DNA of 36,123 bases, from positions 1 to 36,123 of the forward strand of contig CACHSH010000004.1 in the NCBI GenBank assembly GCA_902582475.1, written 5' to 3'. The position numbers and the translations under genes were made by a program. Numbering within the stretch: the stretch's first letter is position 1; every line of letters starts with the position of its first letter. This document shows positions 1 to 6,857 of the stretch, in pieces. The stretch is from an uncultured Pelagibacteraceae bacterium. Lineage in GTDB: Bacteria; Pseudomonadota; Alphaproteobacteria; Pelagibacterales; Pelagibacteraceae. The notes beneath the pieces were generated by a model that searched no databases, was not told the origin of the DNA, and worked only from the letters and a program-made list of their open reading frames with translations.

Positions 1-227
1 TTCTTAACATAGTTATACAAACTATAATTAATGGAATACGAGATCAAAAAAGTATAGAACTAAGAAATTTTGGAAGATTCTCGCAAAAAAGAATTAGAGC
101 TAGATTAAATGCTAGAAATCCGCGAACCGGTGAAACTATTAGAACATTAGAAAAAAAATCAATATCATTCAAAATGTCAAAAGAATTGACGAATAAAATT
201 AACAAAAAAGAAAGTAAAATAAATTGA
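1..227 (+). CDS. ihfB: Integration host factor beta subunit (HU/IHF family), 3' end only
   Basis: The window opens inside this gene; the readable frame starts at base 3 and ends at TGA 225-227. IHF is a heterodimeric DNA-bending protein of the nucleoid. The visible part has the HU/IHF signature: a Gly-Phe-Gly-like 'NFGRFS' turn, the beta-arm motif 'NPRTGE' (canonical NPKTGE) with the intercalating Pro, and the C-terminal 'FKMSKEL' (canonical FKPGKEL, here with Pro-Gly replaced by Met-Ser). Assignment to the beta subunit rather than HU rests on context, because ihfB lies near pyrF and trp genes in Alphaproteobacteria. The stop codon overlaps the TTG start of pyrF, so the two are probably translationally coupled. 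Confidence 0.8.
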   Translation, partial: LNIVIQTIINGIRDQKSIELRNFGRFSQKRIRARLNARNPRTGETIRTLEKKSISFKMSKELTNKINKKESKIN

Positions 228-895
228 AAAAAAATATTTTTGTGGCTCTAGATTTTAATTCATTGGACAAAGCTGTTGATACGGTCAGCATGATCAAAGA
301 TGAAATTGCAGGTGTAAAGATTGGCACAGAACTTTATGCTATTTGTGGCAATAATGGCTTAACAAAATTTAAAGAACTTGGTTTAGAAATATTTCTAGAT
401 TTAAAGCTTCATGATATTCCAAATCAGGTGAAAAAGACTGTGGCTGCAGTAAAATCTTTTGATAAAGTAAAATACTTAACCGTCCATACTAGCGGTAATT
501 ATGAAATGTTAAAGGCCGCTCAGGAGTCGGCTGGCTCTATAGAATTGCTTGGGGTAACAGTGTTGACTTCTCAATCAAATCTTGAGGGCGTAGGTGTAAA
601 AAATTCTGTAGAAAATCAAATTAAACTTTTAGTAAATTTAGCAATCAAATCCAATATTTCTGGTGTTATAGCGTCTGCACAGGACATTTCACTTATAAGA
701 TCTCTATCAAAAGAACTTAAGATATTTTGTCCTGGGATCAGGAGTGGAGAAGATAAACAGGACCAAAAAAGAGTAATGAGTTATGCAGATTTCTCAAAAA
801 AAGCTGATGATAAATGTTTTGCAGTAATAGGAAGACCTATTATTGAAGGCGACCCTGTTCAAAACATTAAAAAAATTATACAGTCTATTAAATAG
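224..895 (+). CDS. pyrF: Orotidine 5'-phosphate decarboxylase
   Basis: This enzyme decarboxylates OMP to UMP, the last step of pyrimidine synthesis, in the cytoplasm. The 223-residue protein is close to the usual length of about 230. It has the N-terminal 'FVALDF' strand (Asp10), Lys32, the catalytic Asp-x-Lys-x-x-Asp array in 'DLKLHDIPN' (Asp59, Lys61, Asp64), and the C-terminal phosphate-binding 'GRPIIEGDP'. The start is a TTG overlapping the ihfB stop; it is preferred because the conserved beta-strand begins only a few residues later. trpB follows after 21 bp, where many alphaproteobacteria have trpF. Confidence 0.95.
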   Translation: MKKNIFVALDFNSLDKAVDTVSMIKDEIAGVKIGTELYAICGNNGLTKFKELGLEIFLDLKLHDIPNQVKKTVAAVKSFDKVKYLTVHTSGNYEMLKAAQESAGSIELLGVTVLTSQSNLEGVGVKNSVENQIKLLVNLAIKSNISGVIASAQDISLIRSLSKELKIFCPGIRSGEDKQDQKRVMSYADFSKKADDKCFAVIGRPIIEGDPVQNIKKIIQSIK

Positions 896-916
896 TAAAT
901 TAAATCATATTTTAGA

Positions 917-2152
917 ATGAAAATTAAAAAAGGAATACCCTTAATTGATCAACATGACAAATTGGGCTTCTATGGTGGGAAGTTTGGAGGAAACTATGTG
1001 GCTGAAACACTAAAAAAACCTATAGATGATTTAACGAAATTATTTGAAAAATCCAGAAATGATAAAAGTTTTTTAAAAGAAAGAGATGATTTATACGATA
1101 ATTATGTCGGAAAACCAACTAGGTTTATAAAGTTAGAAAACCTTTCAGACCATTTGGGTGGCGCACAAATTTATGCCAAGGTCGTTTCTGACGCAAATGG
1201 TGGGGCCCATAAAATATATAATGCTATTACTCACGCAATGTTATGTAAAAAAGCAAATAAGAAATATATCTGCACTGATACGGGGGCTGGTTATAACGGA
1301 AAAATGTTTTCTATGGTTGCAAAAAAATTTGGTCTTGGGTGCAAAGTATTTATGGGTACTAGAGATATTGAAAGACAAAAACCTAATTGTGATGCTATAA
1401 GAAAAAACGGAGCAGAAATTATTCCTGTGAATTCTGGAAGTAAAACTTTAGTTGATGCTGTTAGTGAATGTATTAGGTATTGGGTATCTAATTGCGATAA
1501 AGTTCACATGGGAATTGGTAGTTTGGTTGGGCCAAACATTTTTATAAAAATTTGTGGATGGAGCACAGCTCAAATTTCTAGAGAACTTAAGGTCCAGTTA
1601 GAGGAAGAGTTTGGAGAGATACCAAATAAACTAAAGTTAATAAATTGTGTAGGTGGTGGATCAAGCGCATATGGTTTTTGGAGCGAATTTTTTGATTATA
1701 ATAAAAAAGAGGTAGAGCTTATAGGGGTTGAGGCAGGTGGCCCAAAAAAAAGTAAACTTCACGCTGCTCCTTTGAGCAAAAATTCTAAAATTGCAATTCT
1801 TCATGGAGCCGCCGCATATTGTGTGCAAGATGATGATGGACAAATTGATGAAACAGAAAGTTGTAGCTCGGGGTTAGATTATCCAAGTTGCTCACCAATT
1901 CATTGTTTTTTAAAAGATGTTGGTAGAGCAAGATATACTTTTGCAACTGATGAGGAAGCCTTTTCTGCTTATAAACTAGTTACTGAGCTTGAAGATATTT
2001 CTCCAAGTCTAGAGCCAGCACATGCTTTTGCAGAAGCAATTAAAATTGCACCAAAACTCAATGAATCAAACATTTTAGTGGTGGATAGTTGTGGGGACAG
2101 TTTAAAAGACAAAGATATTATTAAAAAAAAATTAGGTAGTTATTTAAGATGA
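917..2152 (+). CDS. trpB: Divergent tryptophan synthase beta-chain-like PLP enzyme
   Basis: It is full length (411 residues) and clearly of the TrpB fold: 'FGGNYVAETL' near the N terminus, PLP Schiff-base Lys99 in 'GGAHK', phosphate loop 'GGGSSA' (246-251), 'DIERQ' with Arg153, 'DDGQI' with Asp307, and 'LEPAHA'. Compared with E. coli/Salmonella TrpB as I recall it, key positions differ. KREDL becomes KVVSD (88-92), catalytic Glu109 is Asp121, Gln114/His115 are Tyr126/Asn127, Lys167 is Val179, phosphate-loop Asn236 is Ser250, and PLP-nitrogen Ser377 is Cys392. The family condenses indole with serine; whether this member does is uncertain. It overlaps trpA by ATGA. It could be a repurposed beta-replacement enzyme. 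The gene symbol denotes homology only. Confidence 0.85.
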   Translation: MKIKKGIPLIDQHDKLGFYGGKFGGNYVAETLKKPIDDLTKLFEKSRNDKSFLKERDDLYDNYVGKPTRFIKLENLSDHLGGAQIYAKVVSDANGGAHKIYNAITHAMLCKKANKKYICTDTGAGYNGKMFSMVAKKFGLGCKVFMGTRDIERQKPNCDAIRKNGAEIIPVNSGSKTLVDAVSECIRYWVSNCDKVHMGIGSLVGPNIFIKICGWSTAQISRELKVQLEEEFGEIPNKLKLINCVGGGSSAYGFWSEFFDYNKKEVELIGVEAGGPKKSKLHAAPLSKNSKIAILHGAAAYCVQDDDGQIDETESCSSGLDYPSCSPIHCFLKDVGRARYTFATDEEAFSAYKLVTELEDISPSLEPAHAFAEAIKIAPKLNESNILVVDSCGDSLKDKDIIKKKLGSYLR

Positions 2153-2949
2153 TATCCAAAATCAGCTCAGCTTTTAAGAAGTGTAAAAAAGAAAATAGGC
2201 CAGCACTTTTAACTTATACAGTAGCTGGTGATAATTCTAAAAAAAAATCATTGGAGATTTTAAAATCTATATCTTTTTACGCAGATATATTAGAAGTTGG
2301 ATTTCCTCATAATGCTCCTACTGCAGATGGTCATCAAATTCAGAATAGTTCTTTTAGAGCTTTAAAAGGTGGGATTAAAATTAAAGATGTTTTTCAAATA
2401 GTTAAAAATTATAAGAAAAGTAAAGATGCAAAGCCATGTATATTAATGGGCTACTATCAAATGGTATATAAATATGGAGAAAGAAAATTCGTTAAAAAAT
2501 GTAAACAAGTCGGTGTAAATGGATTAATAATTGTTGATCTTCCATGGCCTGATAATAAGGAATTTTCACAATTGTGTAAAAGAAATTCAATAACTTTTGT
2601 TCAATTGCTTTCTCCAACGACATCTAGGGAAAGAATGAAAAAGATTATAGCAAGTTCCCACGATATGATTTATTATATCAGTATGTTGTCAACTACTGGT
2701 GGAAAATTGAAAGTCTCTCCCAAGAAAATCTTGCAAAACTATTATAAAATTAAGAAAATTAATAAAACAAAAAATATAGTGATCGGCTTCGGAATAACCA
2801 ATAAAAATATTGCCTCCTTTAAAAAAGCTGATGGTTTAGTGGTTGGTAGTGCATTATGTAAGGAAATTGAGAACTCAATAAAGAACCGCCAAAATCCTGT
2901 CATAAAATTGAATAGAATGGTAAAAAACTTAAGTATGAAAATAAGATGA
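2149..2949 (+). CDS. trpA: Tryptophan synthase alpha-chain-like TIM-barrel protein
   Basis: At 266 residues this is normal length for TrpA, which cleaves indole-3-glycerol phosphate to indole for channelling to TrpB. Catalytic Glu49 ('LEVGFP') and Asp60 ('TADG') are present, as are loop-6 Thr183/Gly184 and the phosphate-binding 'GFGI' (213-216) and 'VGSA' (232-235). The barrel-loop motif normally reading FSDPLADG is 'HNAPTADG', so the interface Asp56 is Ala. The loop-6 region 'ISMLSTTGG' has Ser at the usual Gly181, and the N-terminal 'TAGDP' motif is 'VAGDN'. A phosphorylated substrate and retro-aldol chemistry remain plausible. It shares ATGA overlaps with trpB upstream and accD downstream. 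Tryptophan synthesis is not assured because the partner subunit is altered and trpF is not adjacent. Confidence 0.85.
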   Translation: MISKISSAFKKCKKENRPALLTYTVAGDNSKKKSLEILKSISFYADILEVGFPHNAPTADGHQIQNSSFRALKGGIKIKDVFQIVKNYKKSKDAKPCILMGYYQMVYKYGERKFVKKCKQVGVNGLIIVDLPWPDNKEFSQLCKRNSITFVQLLSPTTSRERMKKIIASSHDMIYYISMLSTTGGKLKVSPKKILQNYYKIKKINKTKNIVIGFGITNKNIASFKKADGLVVGSALCKEIENSIKNRQNPVIKLNRMVKNLSMKIR

Positions 2950-3866
2950 ATTGGATTACAAAATTTATAAAACCAAAAATAAAGTCACTTTTTAAAAAGA
3001 AATTATCTGATAACAATGAAGCTTTGTGGATATCTTGCGAATGTAAAAATCTTGTTTATAAAGACGAACTATATAATAATTTAAGCGTATGTCCTTCTTG
3101 TGGTTTCCATCATAAATTAACAAGCGAAGAGAGATTTAAAATTTTTTTTGATAATAAAAAATTTGAAATTTTGGAAACTCCATTGCCGAAAGATGACCCT
3201 TTGAAATTTCCAAAATATTCTGAAAAGTTAAAACAATCTAGGGAAAAAACAAAACAGACAGATGCAATATTAATTGCTGATGGTAATTTGGATGGTATTC
3301 GTATTACAGTAGGAGCACAAAATTTTAATTTTATTGGTGGAGCTGTCGGTGCTGCATCCGGTGAAGCATTTATTCATGGAATTCAACACGCAATAAATAA
3401 TAAAACACCATTTATATTCTTTAGTTGTTCGGGGGGTCAAAAAATGCAGGAGGGCGCGATAGCTTTAATGCAAATGACTAGAACAGTATTGGCCGTCAAT
3501 GAACTTAAAAAAAATAGTTTACCTTATGTAGTGGTTATGACAAACCCAACTACTGGTGGAGTCTCAGCAAGTTTTGCAATGTTAGGTGACATCTTAATTG
3601 GTGAACCTAAATCAGTTATTGCATTTGCGGGTCGAAGAGTAATTCAGAATACTGTAAAAGAGGATCTGCCAGAAGATTTTCAAACTGCAGAATTCGTTAA
3701 AGACCACGGGGGAATTGATCTTGTTGTTGAAAGAAAGTATATGAGATCTACAATATCTACTTTATTATCAATTTTATTGAAGAAAAAAGAAGTTCAGAAT
3801 ATATCAGAGGTTAATGAGGAAAGCAGCATCAGCGAAACTTTACAAAAAACTTCAAAAGCAGTATAG
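2946..3866 (+). CDS. accD: Acetyl-CoA carboxylase carboxyltransferase beta subunit
   Basis: AccD pairs with AccA to transfer the carboxyl group from carboxybiotin to acetyl-CoA, making malonyl-CoA for fatty acid synthesis. The 306-residue protein has the N-terminal 'MNWITKFIKPKI' segment typical of alphaproteobacterial AccD, a zinc ribbon, and a crotonase-fold core with 'FNFIGGAVG', 'MTNPTTGGVSASFAMLGD' and 'FAGRRVI'. Two oddities stand out. The zinc ribbon has Cys31-x-Cys33 in place of the usual C-x-x-C, with Cys49 and Cys52 normal. The motif usually reading SGGARMQEG is 'SGGQKMQEG' (162-170). It overlaps trpA by 4 bp and folC by 53 bp. Confidence 0.92.
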   Translation: MNWITKFIKPKIKSLFKKKLSDNNEALWISCECKNLVYKDELYNNLSVCPSCGFHHKLTSEERFKIFFDNKKFEILETPLPKDDPLKFPKYSEKLKQSREKTKQTDAILIADGNLDGIRITVGAQNFNFIGGAVGAASGEAFIHGIQHAINNKTPFIFFSCSGGQKMQEGAIALMQMTRTVLAVNELKKNSLPYVVVMTNPTTGGVSASFAMLGDILIGEPKSVIAFAGRRVIQNTVKEDLPEDFQTAEFVKDHGGIDLVVERKYMRSTISTLLSILLKKKEVQNISEVNEESSISETLQKTSKAV

Positions 3867-5073
3867 CCGTCGTATAAATTTAGACCTCAAAAGAATAAAG
3901 CAAGTTTTAAAGAAATTAAATAATCCTGAAAATCAACTTGAAAATGTAATTAATATAATTGGTAGCGATGGCAAAAATAGTGTTTTAACTTCTTTAAAAT
4001 ATTTTCTTGAAGCAAATAGGCAAAAGGTAAATGCTTTTACAAGCCCTCATTTGTATAACGTTCAACATAGATTTTGGTTAGGAAACAGATTTATTTCTAT
4101 TAATGAAATTAAAAAGTATAAAAAAAATATTGAACAAGCAGGGTTTAAACTAACTTTATTTGAATTGCTCACTTGTATTTATATTTTAGCAGCATACGAA
4201 ACCGACCCTGATTCATACAATCTTATCGAGAGTGGCTTACTATTTAAAAAAGATAGTACAAATTTATGGTCTAGCCCTTTAGCTCAAGTTGTAACAAACA
4301 TTAATTACCAACATCAAGAATGGGTTCGTCCAAAAACAATTACTGAAATTTGTAAACAAAAAGTTGGATACCTAAGTCAAAACACTAGAATTTATATTGG
4401 AAAGCAAAATTCCAGAACTTCTAAAATAATTCAAAATATTTTAAAAAAAAATCCAAGCGAAAAGATAGTTTACGGGTCTTGGAAAATTATAAAAAAAAAC
4501 AAGAAAAAATATTATAAAGACCATAAAAACCTGATTTACTTAAATTCGAAATATATTAATTCTGATGGTTTGTGGGAAAATGTTGGTTTAGCTATAAAAT
4601 TAGCTCTAGATTTAGGAATAGATATTAAAATAATTGAGAGAACTATTCCAAAAATACAATTTGAGGGCCGTGTTCAATTTATACAGGGTAAGCTTTCAAA
4701 AAATCTTAGAAATACAAAGATTCTTGTAGATGGATGTCACAGTTACGAGTCTACTAAAAATTTAGCCAGATATTTGAGAAAATTTAAAATACCTGTTTAC
4801 GCTATTTGGGGAAGCCTTAAAAATAAAAATCCAAATTTGCTAATTAAAAACTTCAAAGGAATATTTAAAAAAATTATTACTATTAAGATTCCTAATGAAC
4901 CTAGTGCAATGAGCTCTCTTGAACTTAGAAGAGTAGCTGAGAAAAATGGTTTTAAGTCAATAGAGTCAAAAAGTATAAAAGATTCTATAAAAAAAATTAC
5001 TGGCAAAGAAAGGAAAATAATTGTTATATTTGGTAGTCTCTACCTTGTAGGACATGCATTAAGTTTAAATTAA
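3814..5073 (+). CDS. folC: Folylpolyglutamate/dihydrofolate synthase, divergent
   Basis: FolC adds glutamate to folates (and in bacteria often to dihydropteroate) using ATP. The 419-residue protein aligns end to end with the Mur-ligase-type fold: 'RINLDLKRI' near the N terminus, a P-loop at 50-56, 'TSPHL' (76-80), His167 in the 'NYQHQEW' strand, 'FEGRVQ' starting the C-terminal domain, 'VDGCHS' and 'GSLYLVGHAL' near the end. Family motifs are altered: the P-loop is GSDGKNS rather than GTNGKGS, and the Mg-binding LEVGLGGRLDATN region reads 'IESGLLFKKDSTN'. Glu139 and the P-loop Lys54 and Ser56 are kept. The start inside accD is chosen because the preceding residues match the usual FolC N terminus. 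It converges on trxA, with the stop codons interlocking. Confidence 0.85.
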   Translation: MRKAASAKLYKKLQKQYSRRINLDLKRIKQVLKKLNNPENQLENVINIIGSDGKNSVLTSLKYFLEANRQKVNAFTSPHLYNVQHRFWLGNRFISINEIKKYKKNIEQAGFKLTLFELLTCIYILAAYETDPDSYNLIESGLLFKKDSTNLWSSPLAQVVTNINYQHQEWVRPKTITEICKQKVGYLSQNTRIYIGKQNSRTSKIIQNILKKNPSEKIVYGSWKIIKKNKKKYYKDHKNLIYLNSKYINSDGLWENVGLAIKLALDLGIDIKIIERTIPKIQFEGRVQFIQGKLSKNLRNTKILVDGCHSYESTKNLARYLRKFKIPVYAIWGSLKNKNPNLLIKNFKGIFKKIITIKIPNEPSAMSSLELRRVAEKNGFKSIESKSIKDSIKKITGKERKIIVIFGSLYLVGHALSLN

Positions 5074-5390
5074 ATATTTTCTTTTATCCAAGAAACAATA
5101 TTTGATTTAGTAGTGGCACCAACTTTAGTTGCTTTAAGTTCTCCAGCTTTAAATAAAAGCATTGTTGGAATTCCTCTAATTCCATATTTTGTTGGAGTAT
5201 TTGGTTCCTGATCAATATTGTGTTTAGCAATCACAACTTCATTTGACATCTCGTTAGAGATTTCTTCTAAGATTGGACCAATTTGTTTACATGGACCGCA
5301 CCATTCTGCCCAAAAATCTACTATGGTTGGCTTTTGTGATTTAATAACATCTAAATCGAAACTTTCATCTGTTACTTTTTTTGTAGCCAT
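5070..5390 (-). CDS. trxA: Thioredoxin
   Basis: A small cytoplasmic disulfide reductase (106 residues) with the invariant active site WCGPC (Cys31, Cys34) in 'WAEWCGPCKQ', the buried Asp25 in 'VDFW', and the cis-proline loop 'GIRGIPTM'. It reduces proteins such as ribonucleotide reductase and MsrA; an msrA gene lies in this window at 21505. It converges with folC (overlap of four bases). In many alphaproteobacteria addA-addB follow in this position; here an exonuclease I-like gene lies upstream on the same strand. Confidence 0.97.
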   Translation of the reverse strand: MATKKVTDESFDLDVIKSQKPTIVDFWAEWCGPCKQIGPILEEISNEMSNEVVIAKHNIDQEPNTPTKYGIRGIPTMLLFKAGELKATKVGATTKSNIVSWIKENI

Positions 5391-5425
5391 AAAATTATAG
5401 TTAAGGTTTTTTTTTTAAATGTCAA

Positions 5426-6844
5426 CTAGGCACGGGAGTAAGATTTTTCTAATTCTTCAACGTATACGTTAATGTCTTCTAACATTTTAAGTTTGTTAGT
5501 TTCTTTGCTTTTTTCAAACTTTGCTCTTAAATCATCAATCTCTTTATAAGTTCTTGGAATTGTATTCCATTTCTTAACGTCAGTGGTAGATAAAACTCTT
5601 TTTATAATTGTTCCATGAATTTCATCATAATCTTCCTTGGGTAAAAGATCAGGCTTTTCTTGATATATTAATTTTTTTCCAAAATAATGAAATCTTTTAT
5701 CCTTGAATTTTTCTAAATACGAAAGCTTTTTATCCCAATCTGCTTCATGAAAACCTGACAAAATTTTATTATCCTCTGCCGGAGGAAAATTGTATAAACT
5801 TTCTTCCTCACAAATATCTTCTTGTGATTGGGTTTCCGCTTTTTCTTGAGCCTCATCCCTCAAAATCAACTCTACCTTTTCTGAAAATTTTTTATTTTTT
5901 CTTACTATATCTGCTCTTTCTCTTAATTTATTGATACCTATCATCTTATACTCTTCAAAATGATCCACATAAGAAGGGTTCATTACAATGGGGTGTTTAT
6001 TGTGGCGGCATGTTCTTAATACCTTTGGGGATTTTTTAATTTCTTCTTTTAAAACTTGAATTGGCATATTCATATAAATATTTGGATCATGTTTTAAATC
6101 AAATGTTTTTGGCCATTGGTAAATTGGATGTTGACAAACAAAAGTTTGAACAAAAGGAACGACTTTCCCATAGTAAAATTCATTAGTACAAAAAAGCTTT
6201 TCATTTTTAATTATTTTTAAACTTTCTTCTTTATTTGAGGTCAAAAGGCTGCTGTCCCAAACACTTGGGGCTTTCTTTTTTATTATCTTTGCTATAGCTA
6301 ATGTTGCTCCACAGTCTCCTATTGCTGTATGAGCCACATGTTTAATTCCATTTAGAGGGGCCATTGTATCAAGTTTGTACTCTAAATTACCTTTTTTATT
6401 TATAGCGTTTTTTAAAGTATTCGGATAATAAAGATTTGCTGCCCTAGCTAAATTAAGTAAATCACCTTCTTTGTTACCATTTGTTGTGGATGAAAAAGGA
6501 TAATGTAAATTTTGAAATAAAGTATTTCTAAAAAAAATCTGATCAAACTCAATATTATTCCACCCAATATATGTAACTTTCCCCCAGCTTTTTAATTTTT
6601 CAACAAACTGTTTTACCATTTGATAATGAGAAAGATTAGTTTCTTTCAATTTTTTTGGGGTAGTATTACTTACAATTAAAGACATAGCCTCTGGAATAAT
6701 TCCTGGTGATAGTCTACACCTAGCCTCAAACTTATCTAACTCATTCAATTGGTCGTCCACCAGAATAGCGCCCACCTCAATAATTTGACCCCATTGTTTA
6801 TTGGATGAACTTGTTTCGAAATCGTAAAATACAAAGTTTGACAT
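5426..6844 (-). CDS. sbcB: Exodeoxyribonuclease I-like DEDDh exonuclease
   Basis: This 472-residue protein carries a DEDDh 3'-5' exonuclease domain in the first 190 residues: Asp8 and Glu10 in 'YDFETSS', Asp101 in 'GWNNIEFDQ', and His172 with Asp177 in 'HTAIGDCGATLA'. The following region, with 'CRHNKHPIVMNP' and 'IGINKLRERADIV', matches the ExoI SH3-like and C-terminal domains of E. coli SbcB in order. SbcB degrades single-stranded DNA and shapes recombination intermediates. The C-terminal part (about 330-472) is highly charged. It lies between rmuC and trxA on the same strand, so it is probably co-expressed with another recombination-linked nuclease. The overall family is confident; strict orthology to sbcB is likely but not proven. 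Confidence 0.85.
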   Translation of the reverse strand: MSNFVFYDFETSSSNKQWGQIIEVGAILVDDQLNELDKFEARCRLSPGIIPEAMSLIVSNTTPKKLKETNLSHYQMVKQFVEKLKSWGKVTYIGWNNIEFDQIFFRNTLFQNLHYPFSSTTNGNKEGDLLNLARAANLYYPNTLKNAINKKGNLEYKLDTMAPLNGIKHVAHTAIGDCGATLAIAKIIKKKAPSVWDSSLLTSNKEESLKIIKNEKLFCTNEFYYGKVVPFVQTFVCQHPIYQWPKTFDLKHDPNIYMNMPIQVLKEEIKKSPKVLRTCRHNKHPIVMNPSYVDHFEEYKMIGINKLRERADIVRKNKKFSEKVELILRDEAQEKAETQSQEDICEEESLYNFPPAEDNKILSGFHEADWDKKLSYLEKFKDKRFHYFGKKLIYQEKPDLLPKEDYDEIHGTIIKRVLSTTDVKKWNTIPRTYKEIDDLRAKFEKSKETNKLKMLEDINVYVEELEKSYSRA

Positions 6845-6857
6845 TTAGGAAGTATTC

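Noticed and set aside
917-2949. trpB and trpA as pseudogenes
   Set aside because: Both frames are intact at full length, overlap correctly, keep the PLP lysine, the alpha Glu/Asp pair and phosphate loops, and show no frameshift or early stop.
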